From NCBI GenBank assembly GCA_902525575.1, contig CABZHU010000002.1, positions 18,467 through 82,466 on the forward strand: 64,000 bases of DNA, read 5' to 3'. Shown in pieces: positions 40,069-50,228 of this stretch. The notes under the pieces were generated by a model that was given only the letters and a program-made list of their open reading frames with translations, was not told where the DNA came from and ran no database searches. The position numbers and the translations under genes were made by a program. How positions within the stretch are numbered: position 1 is the stretch's first letter; each line of letters starts with the position of its first letter. The DNA comes from an uncultured Pelagibacteraceae bacterium. GTDB lineage: Bacteria > Pseudomonadota > Alphaproteobacteria > Pelagibacterales > AG-422-B15.

Positions 40069-40161
40069 AGTAATTCCTTTCTAAAGTTGATTGTAATGTA
40101 AGTACGGAGAGGCCTAAAGTCAAGGTTAAAGGCCGCTAAAAAAGTTATTAACCTATTGAAT

Positions 40162-41160
40162 TTACTTAATTTTTTTTATTTTTGTAACTTCATTTTCTTC
40201 AAAGTCAGGAATTTCCTTATCTGGTTTCAAGCCACCTAATTTGAGCATTTTCTTAACTCTTGATACCAAGCTCCCCTTTCCATCCCTCAATCTTGATTTG
40301 GCTGTCTCAATTGAACCCATGGATTTATTAAGTTCATGTCCAGCATTTTCGAAGGCAGAATAAACTTTTTCAACTTGCGCATAAATCTCTAATGCGGTGC
40401 TCGCAATAGAATCGGCATTCCTGTTTCTCTCATTAATAGACCACATGTTATCAATTATTTTTAGTACTGAGATTAATGTTGAAGGGCTTGCTAAAATAAT
40501 TTTAAATTTATTAGCTTCAAGAATTACCTCCTCAACTTTATCTAACATTGATTCAAAAGCACTTTCGTAAGGCATAAACATCACTACGGCATCAAGAGTT
40601 TTAATTTCATAAATTTTTTGATAATTTGCTTCACTTAATTTTTTAATATGTGTTCTTATTGATTGAATATGTCTTTTGTGTGCATCAATCTTTGTAATTT
40701 CATCATCCGCATTACAATAATCTTGCCATGCACTCAGTGATATTTTTGAATCAATAACTAAATCTCTGTCATCAGGTAAATGTAAAATAATATCTGGATA
40801 TTTTTTTTTGAACTCTCCGTCAATTTCATCATCATATTTTTTTTGTACTTCAAAATCTTTGTCTTCTCTAAAACCTGACTGTTGTAAAATATTCAATAAT
40901 AAAATCTCTCCAGCAATTCCTTGTTTCTTTGAACCTCCCGTAAATGATGCTGCGAGCTTGTTAATCAAATCATAACGCTCTTCATCTTTTCCTTCTTTAA
41001 GAGAAATTTGATTACTGAGGTCTTTAACCATTTCTTTTACATCAGATAGACTTTTATTATTGTCATTATCTGATTTTTTCCGATGTAATAAAAAATAAGT
41101 AATCGCTGCACCAATGATTAGACCACAAATAAATAAAATAAGACCTGTTAAATTATCCAT
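40162..41160 (-). CDS. rmuC: DNA recombination protein RmuC
   Basis: N-terminal TM, KYPDIILHLPDDRDLVIDSKISLSAW. Confidence 0.92.
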   Translation of the reverse strand: MDNLTGLILFICGLIIGAAITYFLLHRKKSDNDNNKSLSDVKEMVKDLSNQISLKEGKDEERYDLINKLAASFTGGSKKQGIAGEILLLNILQQSGFREDKDFEVQKKYDDEIDGEFKKKYPDIILHLPDDRDLVIDSKISLSAWQDYCNADDEITKIDAHKRHIQSIRTHIKKLSEANYQKIYEIKTLDAVVMFMPYESAFESMLDKVEEVILEANKFKIILASPSTLISVLKIIDNMWSINERNRNADSIASTALEIYAQVEKVYSAFENAGHELNKSMGSIETAKSRLRDGKGSLVSRVKKMLKLGGLKPDKEIPDFEENEVTKIKKIK

Positions 41161-42577
41161 CTAACTTTTCCCTATGATATGTATCCAGTTCTTGAATATA
41201 CGTATCAATTTCTTCCAAACGATCCATATCAATTTCATCTTCACTTTCTCTTAGATCATCAATTTCACTCATCGCTCCTGGAATTGTATTCCATGAACAT
41301 TTGTCCATTGAGAGTACTTTCTCAGCAATTATTTTATCGCGATTCTTAACTTCTTGTTCTGGTAAAAACTGAGGTTTTTCATTGTAAATTACTCTTTTTG
41401 CAAATTCCTTTGAGCGATTGTCAGTTATTTTTTGAGCAATTTCATACTTCTTATCCCACTCAGCGGCATGAAAATCAGACATCAAATAATTATCTTTTGA
41501 ACTAGGAAAACCATTATAAATTTGCTCTTCAACAGGTTTTTCAGTTTGGTCCTGTGTAAGTTCTCTATCTTCACTTTTGTCTAAAAGAAGGTTAGTAAAC
41601 TTTTCTATAAAATTTTTGTTACCTCTTATTTTTTTCATACGCTCATTTACGATTTCGGGTGAAAGATCTTTATAATCTTCTGACCTAAAGAGGTAGTCTT
41701 CATCTAATAAAATCGGCTGTTCATTTGCTTTGATCATATGAAAACACTTATTCTGACCCTTAAACATTTTCTTTAGCTCTGCCCTATCTAAATCAAAAAC
41801 ATAATCTGGGTCGATTGACAAATCAAAACAGTAAACATGATTTTCATATGAAGGATCCTTAGTAATGTAGGCAAGGCCATGCGTATATTCTTTTCCTCTA
41901 AAGAACCTGCTAGCACAAAATACTTTTTCTTGATCAACATATTTATAGAGGTCTTGTTTTGATGCAGTTTTTAATGAGCTTTCCCATACATCGTTGCATC
42001 GGTCTTTTATAAGCTTACAAACACTCAATGTTGCTTCAACATCTGATAGAGCGTCATGAGCCTTTGAATGTTCTATGCCATTAGCTGCAGCAAACTTTTC
42101 TAATCTAAAAGTAATTTTACCAGTATTATCATCAAGCGGTCTCACAAAAGCATTTGGGTAAACTGCTGCTGCAGAATGAAGAAGTTTCATCGCATCTCCT
42201 CTTTTATTGCCATTCGTATTTGTGATGTAAGGTGGCAAAGCTGATTGATAAAGAGATTGCCTTAGGTGCATGTCATCAAATGAAATTGAATTATATCCTA
42301 TAAAAAGACACTCGCCCCATGATAATAATTTGCTTTGTATTTGGGCAATTAAACTAAAGTTTGAATTTTCATGATTTTTTAATTGATCAATGGAAACGCC
42401 ATTAACTAACAAAGCCTTTGCTGAAGGAACAGGATATTCCCTCTTCATTCGACCTCTCAAATCAAATTGGTCAATGATATTAAAGTCTTCATCCGTGCAT
42501 ATTGCAGCTGCCTGAACAATAGATCCATAAGCTGCATTCAATGTTGATGTCTCTAAATCCCAAAAAATATATTTCAT
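41153..42577 (-). CDS. sbcB: exodeoxyribonuclease I
   Basis: FWDLETSTL DEDD motif I, GYNSISFDDMHLRQSLY, KAHDALSDVEAT. Confidence 0.93.
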   Translation of the reverse strand: MKYIFWDLETSTLNAAYGSIVQAAAICTDEDFNIIDQFDLRGRMKREYPVPSAKALLVNGVSIDQLKNHENSNFSLIAQIQSKLLSWGECLFIGYNSISFDDMHLRQSLYQSALPPYITNTNGNKRGDAMKLLHSAAAVYPNAFVRPLDDNTGKITFRLEKFAAANGIEHSKAHDALSDVEATLSVCKLIKDRCNDVWESSLKTASKQDLYKYVDQEKVFCASRFFRGKEYTHGLAYITKDPSYENHVYCFDLSIDPDYVFDLDRAELKKMFKGQNKCFHMIKANEQPILLDEDYLFRSEDYKDLSPEIVNERMKKIRGNKNFIEKFTNLLLDKSEDRELTQDQTEKPVEEQIYNGFPSSKDNYLMSDFHAAEWDKKYEIAQKITDNRSKEFAKRVIYNEKPQFLPEQEVKNRDKIIAEKVLSMDKCSWNTIPGAMSEIDDLRESEDEIDMDRLEEIDTYIQELDTYHREKLDG

Positions 42578-42850
42578 TTATTTATTCTTTTTTTCTAAGC
42601 ACCTGAAATCTGCTACAGGCATTTTTCCTTCAAAATTAATGTGACAAATATTTAATTGATGCCTTTGACACCAAATTTGAAGCCCTCGATCAGTAAAACC
42701 TACATCGATTCTTGAATAATCTTGAATAGATTTTGCATCTGTTAGGCCTTCAGTTAATTCATCTGAGCATTTAACACAAACTATTGGTTCTTTTATTTGA
42801 TTCAATAAATAATCAAGTTTTGAGATATCTTGTGCAAGTTTACTGGACAT
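42578..42850 (-). CDS. hypothetical protein with Cys/His putative metal motif
   Basis: VCVKC ... WCQRHQLNICHINFEG; packed between sbcB and ALDH. Confidence 0.6.
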   Translation of the reverse strand: MSSKLAQDISKLDYLLNQIKEPIVCVKCSDELTEGLTDAKSIQDYSRIDVGFTDRGLQIWCQRHQLNICHINFEGKMPVADFRCLEKKNK

Positions 42851-42861
42851 AATAAAAGTAT

Positions 42862-44334
42862 TTATCTGATCTTAAATGGGTCTTCTGTTACTCTTGCAGT
42901 TGAGGTCCAGATAGTTTTTTTTAATTGCATATCTCTTATTGCTTCAGATCCACTCTCTCGTCCATAGCCACTATTTTTTCTACCGCCAAAACTTGCAGCG
43001 TATGAAATAAACCTATAACAATTTGTAAAGCAAATGCCAGCTTCAATTTTTTTGCTCACTCTCTCACATGTTTCTTTATTTTCACTAAACACACCTGATG
43101 AAAGGCCATAACGATTGTCGTTAGCTATATTTATGGCCTCTTCCTCAGATTTAAATCTGATCACAGAGAGAACTGGTCCAAAAAGTTCTGTATTTGCTGT
43201 ATTGATTGATTTATCTGGACATTCAATAATTGTCGGGGGAAAGTAGCAATTATTTTGCCGCTTACCTCCACATAATATTTTAGCTCCTTGTTTAATAGAT
43301 AAATCAATGTTTTTTTCTATAAATTCTACTTGTTTAAGATTATTTAATGGACCCATTTGAGTTTCCGCTTCAAGCGGTGAACCCAATTTAATACTCTCAG
43401 CTCTATTTTTTAATTGATGTAGAAATTCATCATAAATTTTATCATGCAGAACCAATACTGATCCAGCAATGCAACTGCAGCCATTTCCAGAAAAGATAGC
43501 GGTAGTAATATTATTTAATGCATTCTCTATATTGGCGTCTGCAAATACAATAACTGGCGATTTCCCTCCAAGTTCAAGGGTTAACTGTGCAAAATTTTCA
43601 GCTGTATTTCTTATTACATGAGATCCTGTTTCGGTCCCACCAGTAAAGAGCACTTTGCCTATATCTTTATGGGATGTTAAATTTTTTCCAACTTCTGCTC
43701 CTCCACTCACCAGATTTATAACGCCTTTTGGCAATCCTACTTGTTCTGTTAATTTTGAAAATTCAGCTAACGGTGCTGGAGCAAGTTCTGATGATTTTAT
43801 AACCACTGTATTCCCTGCAGCCAATGCAGGTGCAACTTTAGTCGCTGTTAAAAACATTTGTGAATTCCATGGAATGATACATGCAATAACACCTATTGGT
43901 TCAGTTACTTCAGTAACTTCCATATCAGGCTTATCTATGTCAGAAATAATTTTTGTATTTTCCATTTTCTCAGCGATCTCTGCATAGTAGTAAAAATAAT
44001 CTTTCATATATTCAGCTTGAAATTTTGTTTCTTTCAATAGTTTACCGCTATCAATGGTTTCTATTTTTCCAATATGCTCAGCGTTGTTCTTAAGCTGATC
44101 CCCTATTGCCCTAAGATATTGAGCTCTTATTTTTACATCGCTTGCTGACCACAACATAAATGCATTTTTAGCGGCTGCAACTGCATTATTGACATCATTG
44201 ACTGTTGCATCTGGAAATGAAGACCAAGGTTTATTATTCTCAGGATTAGTACTTTCGAATCTTTGATTATTTTCTGCTTCAGTCCATTGGCCATCTATGA
44301 ACATTTGATAATTTTGAATATTATTAGTTGTCAT
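42862..44334 (-). CDS. NAD(P)-dependent aldehyde dehydrogenase
   Basis: IIPWNSQ, LELGGKSPVIVF, GNGCSCIAGS catalytic Cys. Confidence 0.95.
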   Translation of the reverse strand: MTTNNIQNYQMFIDGQWTEAENNQRFESTNPENNKPWSSFPDATVNDVNNAVAAAKNAFMLWSASDVKIRAQYLRAIGDQLKNNAEHIGKIETIDSGKLLKETKFQAEYMKDYFYYYAEIAEKMENTKIISDIDKPDMEVTEVTEPIGVIACIIPWNSQMFLTATKVAPALAAGNTVVIKSSELAPAPLAEFSKLTEQVGLPKGVINLVSGGAEVGKNLTSHKDIGKVLFTGGTETGSHVIRNTAENFAQLTLELGGKSPVIVFADANIENALNNITTAIFSGNGCSCIAGSVLVLHDKIYDEFLHQLKNRAESIKLGSPLEAETQMGPLNNLKQVEFIEKNIDLSIKQGAKILCGGKRQNNCYFPPTIIECPDKSINTANTELFGPVLSVIRFKSEEEAINIANDNRYGLSSGVFSENKETCERVSKKIEAGICFTNCYRFISYAASFGGRKNSGYGRESGSEAIRDMQLKKTIWTSTARVTEDPFKIR

Positions 44335-45109
44335 TTAAAAAGTTTCCAAATACTTGATTAACCTTGTCTGCGCACTCCATGCCACACATATGTTTGCCAT
44401 TAGGAATGATCTCTACTTTACTATCTTTAATTATTTCCCCAATCTTTTTCGACATTTCAGGCGTAGATCCTTCCTCATTCTCTCCAGTTACAATTAATGT
44501 AGGAGCTAAAATTTTATTAAACAAAATCATATTGTCTTGGAAATGAGAGAACAATTTATATGATTTTAAGAACTCTTGATGATCATTGTTTTCTATGATT
44601 GTTGCAATCAATTGGCTCTCATTAGGATTTTTTTTCATATAATCCTCATTAAACCATCTGCTCAATTGTTTAGGAATATCAAAATATTCTGTAGAAACAT
44701 TTTCATACCTTCTAATAGCTTCTTGCTGTTGCTCTGCACTTCGTCCATAGATAGTCCCAAATAAAATTAATTTATTGATCTTCTTTGATCTCGTTGAAGC
44801 ATAGTGAGCAGCGATTAACCCTCCTAAGGAGAAACCTATTAAATGGCATGAAGAGTATTTTAAGTATTGCATGAGACCATCAATTTGATCAGAAAATTTA
44901 TCAAATGTAATGGCATTAACACTCGTGGTTCTTCCATGACCGTATAAGTCGTATGCAATTGTTGAATGATTTTTAAAGAAATCTCTTTGAGGTTTCCATA
45001 TTTCTAGACTTAAACCAACCCCATGAATAAATACTATGGGAGTAGTGCCAGCAACTTCATTTAGTTGATAATATGTACCTTGATCGTCAAGTCCTTCACG
45101 AAATGACAT
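44324..45109 (-). CDS. alpha/beta hydrolase
   Basis: FIHGVGLS, GFSLGG nucleophile elbow, GKHM. Confidence 0.92.
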   Translation of the reverse strand: MSFREGLDDQGTYYQLNEVAGTTPIVFIHGVGLSLEIWKPQRDFFKNHSTIAYDLYGHGRTTSVNAITFDKFSDQIDGLMQYLKYSSCHLIGFSLGGLIAAHYASTRSKKINKLILFGTIYGRSAEQQQEAIRRYENVSTEYFDIPKQLSRWFNEDYMKKNPNESQLIATIIENNDHQEFLKSYKLFSHFQDNMILFNKILAPTLIVTGENEEGSTPEMSKKIGEIIKDSKVEIIPNGKHMCGMECADKVNQVFGNFLNDN

Positions 45110-45114
45110 GAATA

Positions 45115-45696
45115 TTATTTCAGTCCCATTTCCTTTTCATCTTCATAACGGTTTCCGATACGATGATGAGCTTGAGGAGTAGTACTTGCGCCAATTGCTA
45201 TAACTAATTCAGCAGGACCAGGAGCATCATAAATTGTAAACTCGTGAGTTAAATAAAATTGTCTCAAACCGGGATCTGTTTTGTGCATCATAGGAATTGA
45301 TATTTTTGAAGCCGCAAGTCCACGTACATTAGTAAATGAAAGATAGGATGTTCCTCCAACAGCATCTCGAAATTTATTGCCAAAATGTAATGTATGAATC
45401 AGTGCGCTTGCATGTTGTATGCTTCCTCGCATCCCAGTCATACTCGCCTTACCGTAGGCTAAGACTTTTTCTGGAGATCCGATTTCATCTAATAACTTAC
45501 CAACTAAGAAATCACCAAGCTTTGGGGCTATTTCTAAAATTGTAGGCTTCAGGTCTTCTACATACCCTTGGTCAACCCATGGGTTTGTAATTACTGCCGC
45601 GACAGATACTAAAACTACGGGTTCATCACATTTTTTAAAATCTTCAACATAGGTTGTATCAACAAACTTACACATCTTCCTTATTTCAAGTGTCAT
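45115..45696 (-). CDS. amino acid synthesis family (DUF1185-like) protein
   Basis: EIRKMCKFVDTTYVEDFKKCDEPVVLVSVAAVITNPW...GKASMTGMRGSIQHASALIH. Confidence 0.75.
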   Translation of the reverse strand: MTLEIRKMCKFVDTTYVEDFKKCDEPVVLVSVAAVITNPWVDQGYVEDLKPTILEIAPKLGDFLVGKLLDEIGSPEKVLAYGKASMTGMRGSIQHASALIHTLHFGNKFRDAVGGTSYLSFTNVRGLAASKISIPMMHKTDPGLRQFYLTHEFTIYDAPGPAELVIAIGASTTPQAHHRIGNRYEDEKEMGLK

Positions 45697-45705
45697 AATA
45701 TGATC

Positions 45706-47403
45706 CTACTGTTTTATTTTATGTTTAAATGAGTCCTGCCTGAATGAATATAGTGCATCAGGGGAACATTGAACATCGATTACTGTTGGGCAGTCAGCGT
45801 CAATTCCAGCTTTAATAGCATCTCCAATTTCTCTAGCTTTTTCAACCTTTATACCCTTACATCCATACAATTCAGCAACTTTGTCAAACTCAGGAGTAGT
45901 AATATGGGCGCCAATAAAACGTCCCTCAAAAAAATCTTTTTGGTAGGCCGCTTCAGCACCCCACGTACCATTATTCATGACGCATACAACAGTATTAATA
46001 TTATTTTCGATTGCAGTTGAAAGCTCTGGAATAACCATAGACATCCCACCATCTCCATGAAATGAAACTACTGGTCTCTCAGGAGCTGCAAGTTTTATCC
46101 CTAATCCAGCGGGATAAGAAAATCCAACTAACCCAAAATCAAGTGGCGAAAACAAACTCTTTGGTTGATGATATTGAAGTGCATCAGTTAACTGGAGACA
46201 CATTGTGCCTGCATCCAAAGTTACGACACAATCCTCTGGCAAGGCTCCCCTTAATTCTTTAAATAATCCTGAAGGTAAAATTGGTACACTTTCTGTGTCA
46301 GCATGAGCATCTCTTTTTTCAAAATAATTTTTTTTATTGTCTTTGAATTGATCTAACCAATCCTGTACTTCTTTTTTCGACTTATGTGTTTCAAGCATTT
46401 TACAAAGTTCATCGGTTACAGTTTTAGCATCAGCATGTATACCCACTTCAACAGGAAAATAACGACCAATCGAATTTAGATCTATTTCACATTGTATAAT
46501 TGAAGCTTTTTCATTTAGGTTCTCGTAAGAATAGAACGTTGTATTAAAACCTAATCGACTCCCTAAAACTAGAATGACATCCGCCTCTCTTAAAAGTTTT
46601 GTTCCCAGTCCTGATCCACGAGGGCCTGCTGATCCCGCATTTAACGGATGACTATATGGAATTGCATCACCATGTCCTGGAGAAGTGGTACATGGAGCAT
46701 TGAGAAGTTCAGCTAACTTTAAAACACTATCTGCTGCACTTGTTCCATAATTCTTAACTCCTGCCCCAACTAGAATTACAGGTTTATGTGCTTCACTTAA
46801 AAGCTTTACAGCTTTTTTTAAATTTTCCTCATCAGCAGCTAAAGCTGGTATAGATTTAAATTTTGTTGGCTGATTAAGTTCAGCTGATTTACCTAAAACA
46901 TCTCTAGGCATGTCTACATGAACAGGGCCACAGCGAGGTATCAGTGCTGTTTGCATTGCTTCATTTAAAACTTCTGGTATTGATTCAACCTCTTTAACTT
47001 CAAAAACTTTTTTTGATACCGCTTGCATCAAACTGACCTGATCTATTTCCTGAAAAGCATCCTTACCTTTGTGATCTGATGCAATTGCGCCAGCAAGGTT
47101 AACAACTGGCGAAAACGCAGCCTTTGCCTGAGCCATCGCAGTCACTGTGTTGCTGACTCCCGGACCTGCTTGGCCACTCAGAAATACCCCATTTTTCCCA
47201 GTATACCTGGCATAGGCATCCATCATGATCATCCCATTGCTCTCATGTCTGCATCCTATATATCTGATTTTATCAGCGTTATTGTAGAGACCATCCAATA
47301 TCTCAAGTGTCGATGAGCCAATCAGCCCTGTAACCACTTCAACTTCATTTGCCAATAAAGTTTCAACAACGGCTTCGCCGCCAGTCATTTTTTTTGAAGA
47401 CAC
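45706..47403 (-). CDS. thiamine pyrophosphate-dependent enzyme (acetolactate synthase-like)
   Basis: CRHESNGMIMMDAYAR, SGQAGPGVSN, HGDGGMSM...NN TPP motif. Confidence 0.92.
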   Translation of the reverse strand: MSSKKMTGGEAVVETLLANEVEVVTGLIGSSTLEILDGLYNNADKIRYIGCRHESNGMIMMDAYARYTGKNGVFLSGQAGPGVSNTVTAMAQAKAAFSPVVNLAGAIASDHKGKDAFQEIDQVSLMQAVSKKVFEVKEVESIPEVLNEAMQTALIPRCGPVHVDMPRDVLGKSAELNQPTKFKSIPALAADEENLKKAVKLLSEAHKPVILVGAGVKNYGTSAADSVLKLAELLNAPCTTSPGHGDAIPYSHPLNAGSAGPRGSGLGTKLLREADVILVLGSRLGFNTTFYSYENLNEKASIIQCEIDLNSIGRYFPVEVGIHADAKTVTDELCKMLETHKSKKEVQDWLDQFKDNKKNYFEKRDAHADTESVPILPSGLFKELRGALPEDCVVTLDAGTMCLQLTDALQYHQPKSLFSPLDFGLVGFSYPAGLGIKLAAPERPVVSFHGDGGMSMVIPELSTAIENNINTVVCVMNNGTWGAEAAYQKDFFEGRFIGAHITTPEFDKVAELYGCKGIKVEKAREIGDAIKAGIDADCPTVIDVQCSPDALYSFRQDSFKHKIKQ

Positions 47404-48578
47404 TAAGAAACTTTCTTAATTAAATTATCATCACTAAATTGAGGAGCCACTTTTTCATTAAATAATTTTAATGATTTCATCACTGCATTGTGAGGCATTC
47501 CAGGAGGATTTGACCATATGGCCAACTGCTGAAGATTTAATTCTGACTTTAGCTCGTGAATTTTATCGATTACAAATTCAGCTGTACCTACTAATTGGTT
47601 TCTTGGATGGATCCAATCGTATGTTAAAAGGTCAATTGGATTATCTGTTTTTGGCAATTCCTCACCAGGGTTCGCAAAGATACCCACTCCTCTGCCTCCG
47701 CCACAAACAGAAACTAAATATCTTAAAAAATGCTCACCTGCTAATTCTTTAGCTTCTTCCATTGTATCGGCAATAAAGCAATCACGAACCAATGCAATTC
47801 CCTCGCCCATAGGAACATCTCTCTTTTCGACCTCAGATTTAGCATTTGCATAAGTCTCAAAGCGTGACTTCAAGGAAGCAATTGTTGGCAGCCACATCAA
47901 ACAATTAAGACCATTCTTTGCCGCAAATTCAATTGAACTAGGACTATCAACTACTTGCCATAGAGGAAGATTTTTTTGAAACGGTTTTGGAACTATACTA
48001 ATTTTCTTTAAGACATTTGTTTCCGGGTCAACAACATCCGATGTTTCATTCAACAGTGGATTGGAATATTTAAATTCTGGAGCTGGGTACTCATAGAATT
48101 CACCATTATGTGAAAAGTATTCTTGCGTCCAAGCCTTCTTTAATATGTCTAGCGTTTCAACAAACAATCGAAAGTTTTTTGGCTGATCTTTTAAATCGGC
48201 CTCTATGTTCATGTGGATAGCTTCTTTTCCAAATACACCTCGACCGAGACCAACATCTAACCTGCCTGATGACAAGTTATCTAAAAGCGCAACATCTTCG
48301 GCTAATCTAAGGGGATTCCAAAAGGTTGCGATAGCTGCGGCTAATCCGATGCGAATATTTTTTGTGCGGGCTGCAAGATCTGAGCCCAGTAAAATTGGAT
48401 TGGGTATGCACTCCATTGTCCAATTATTTGTAGTTTGTAGGTGGTGTTCACTCAACCATATTTGTCTAAAATTACTATTTTGATCTAAATAATCTGTAAT
48501 CTCCCTTACTTCATCAAGAATTTCAGTATATGGACGCTTATGCCAGTTTGTAGCGTTTAGGAATTTAGAAAAAATCAT
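47403..48578 (-). CDS. LLM class flavin-dependent oxidoreductase
   Basis: IWLSEHHLQ, PLRLAEDVALLDNLSSGRLDVGLGRG. Confidence 0.94.
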   Translation of the reverse strand: MIFSKFLNATNWHKRPYTEILDEVREITDYLDQNSNFRQIWLSEHHLQTTNNWTMECIPNPILLGSDLAARTKNIRIGLAAAIATFWNPLRLAEDVALLDNLSSGRLDVGLGRGVFGKEAIHMNIEADLKDQPKNFRLFVETLDILKKAWTQEYFSHNGEFYEYPAPEFKYSNPLLNETSDVVDPETNVLKKISIVPKPFQKNLPLWQVVDSPSSIEFAAKNGLNCLMWLPTIASLKSRFETYANAKSEVEKRDVPMGEGIALVRDCFIADTMEEAKELAGEHFLRYLVSVCGGGRGVGIFANPGEELPKTDNPIDLLTYDWIHPRNQLVGTAEFVIDKIHELKSELNLQQLAIWSNPPGMPHNAVMKSLKLFNEKVAPQFSDDNLIKKVS

Positions 48579-48699
48579 TAGCTTCCCCCTTTTATTAAAT
48601 TAACAATAAAAAGTCGACCGATCCCGCTTCCTTTAATGGTGAGTTATGTATCGCTTCAGATTAGGATAGTATCAGAAAATAAGCGTTTTTTCAAACCAC

Positions 48700-49206
48700 T
48701 CAATTGATGATTTCATTAGGATAAATGCCAAAAACTTTATTTTTTGGAATATAGAATTTACTTTTTTTACCCTCTTCCTCTAAATAAACCTCAAATAAGA
48801 TAAAAGCTGAATCAGCTTTGAGTATCATGCCATGTACATTTTTTTCAACTTTAGCCACAACCTTCTTTTCAATTGGATTATTGTAACCCAATACAACTTC
48901 TTTTGTAATTGCTGCTCTCTTGGGTGATAGAATTGGTCTGAAAAGAAAACATAGATCATCAGTTAGAGGATCTCTAGCCTGAACCCAGAGATCATCAATA
49001 TTTCTCACAACTTCCCATGGAAAATATTTTTTTACATATTGATATTTTATGGAACCCATAGCTTTTCCGTCTTCATCTGTAATATATGACGCCCGACAAT
49101 TAATTGTATTTTTTGAAGTTACCCATCGAGGTGTTGGCAAATCATCTGCTGATACATTGGGTGACCACAGAATAAAGAGAGAAAATAATAAAAATATTTT
49201 TATCAT
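48700..49206 (-). CDS. secreted SH3-domain-like (DUF1058-type) protein
   Basis: Signal peptide; PRWVTSKNTINCRAS...WEVVRNIDDLWVQARDPLTDDLCFL. Confidence 0.72.
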   Translation of the reverse strand: MIKIFLLFSLFILWSPNVSADDLPTPRWVTSKNTINCRASYITDEDGKAMGSIKYQYVKKYFPWEVVRNIDDLWVQARDPLTDDLCFLFRPILSPKRAAITKEVVLGYNNPIEKKVVAKVEKNVHGMILKADSAFILFEVYLEEEGKKSKFYIPKNKVFGIYPNEIIN

Positions 49207-49218
49207 TTCACAGATACT

Positions 49219-49824
49219 CTACGGGTAAAGTCTGGTCTTTATCCATGCATCATTTGATTGCGTGAAAATAATCCTATCATGCAGTCGAGTTTTATAATCA
49301 TCTCTGCTTTTCCATACTTCTACTCTTGAAGGCATAATGATTATTCCCCCCCAGTGATTGGGTCTTTTTATTTCTTTTCCTTCATGTGCGTCTGCGAACT
49401 CTTGAAATTCTTTATCCAGTACTTCACGACTATCAACATCATAAGATTGTTTTGAAATGCTTGCTGATATTTGAGCATTACGATCACGTGAAGAAAAATA
49501 CTCATCAGACAAGTTTGAGTTTATTTTTTTGACTTTTCCTTGAACTCTAATTGAAACTCCTTGTGCACGGCTGTACCATGTTAGATGTCCCTCTGAATTA
49601 TGGAAAAGTTCTTTTCCTTTTTGTGATTCATAATTTGTATAAAAAGTGAAACCTTCTTGGCTGACATCTTTAATAAGTACAACTCTAGCGTTGGGCTTAC
49701 CTTCACTACTCACGGATGACACCAGTGCAGCGTTGGGGTCTAAGTCAACCAGCTCTTTCTCTTTGTCATAAAAATGATTCCAAGCCTCTATCCACTGATT
49801 AAAAGATGATATGTCAGTATTCAT
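49219..49824 (-). CDS. pdxH: pyridoxamine 5'-phosphate oxidase
   Basis: NARVVLIKDVSQEGFTFYTNYESQKGKEL, PNHWGGIIIMPSRVEVWKSRDDYKTRLHDRIIF. Confidence 0.96.
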   Translation of the reverse strand: MNTDISSFNQWIEAWNHFYDKEKELVDLDPNAALVSSVSSEGKPNARVVLIKDVSQEGFTFYTNYESQKGKELFHNSEGHLTWYSRAQGVSIRVQGKVKKINSNLSDEYFSSRDRNAQISASISKQSYDVDSREVLDKEFQEFADAHEGKEIKRPNHWGGIIIMPSRVEVWKSRDDYKTRLHDRIIFTQSNDAWIKTRLYP

Positions 49825-49892
49825 AGAGATTATTTATAATGAATTTGCCAAAATATTGAATTAAAATAATTAATTAAAAAAAGAGTCCTAAA

Positions 49893-50018
49893 ATGTTTCA
49901 GGTTTTAAAAAAAATATGGTTCTTACAGTGGAGATTTATCAAGATCTTCTTATCAACTGGTACTTATCCGCCATTGATAAGAAATAGAAAAAGAAATAGT
50001 TGGGGTAAGAAAAAATAA
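49893..50018 (+). CDS. small basic hypothetical protein
   Basis: Translation MFQVLKKIWFLQWRFIKIFLSTGTYPPLIRNRKRNSWGKKK; not in ORF track. Confidence 0.4.
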   Translation: MFQVLKKIWFLQWRFIKIFLSTGTYPPLIRNRKRNSWGKKK

Positions 50019-50021
50019 ATA

Positions 50022-50171
50022 TTATTCGTCTTTGTCTTGGCTTTTGATGACCACTTCAGTAACTCTCTGCATTTGACTTTCAATACGCACTGAATGGTCC
50101 TTAAAATCCTGACGGATTAAATATACAAGATAGATTAAGATACAAACTGCAATAAATATCAAAAATTCCAT
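50022..50171 (-). CDS. small single-TM hypothetical protein
   Basis: Translation MEFLIFIAVCILIYLVYLIRQDFKDHSVRIESQMQRVTEVVIKSQDKDE; not in ORF track. Confidence 0.5.
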   Translation of the reverse strand: MEFLIFIAVCILIYLVYLIRQDFKDHSVRIESQMQRVTEVVIKSQDKDE

Positions 50172-50228
50172 AACTAAGTATATCCCGTGGTCATTTAATT
50201 TAAACTGATAAAAAAATTTAAATTATGC

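Noticed and set aside
40111-40134. GGCC(T)AAAGTCAAGGTTA(A)AGGCC inverted repeat upstream of trxA
   Set aside because: Only a short GC-stem without a T-run on the correct side; could be a weak 5'UTR hairpin but not enough to call a terminator or riboswitch
48590-48670. Possible riboswitch/leader upstream of the LLM-monooxygenase operon
   Set aside because: Slightly GC-richer patch but no TPP/FMN or other motif recognised and no convincing stem
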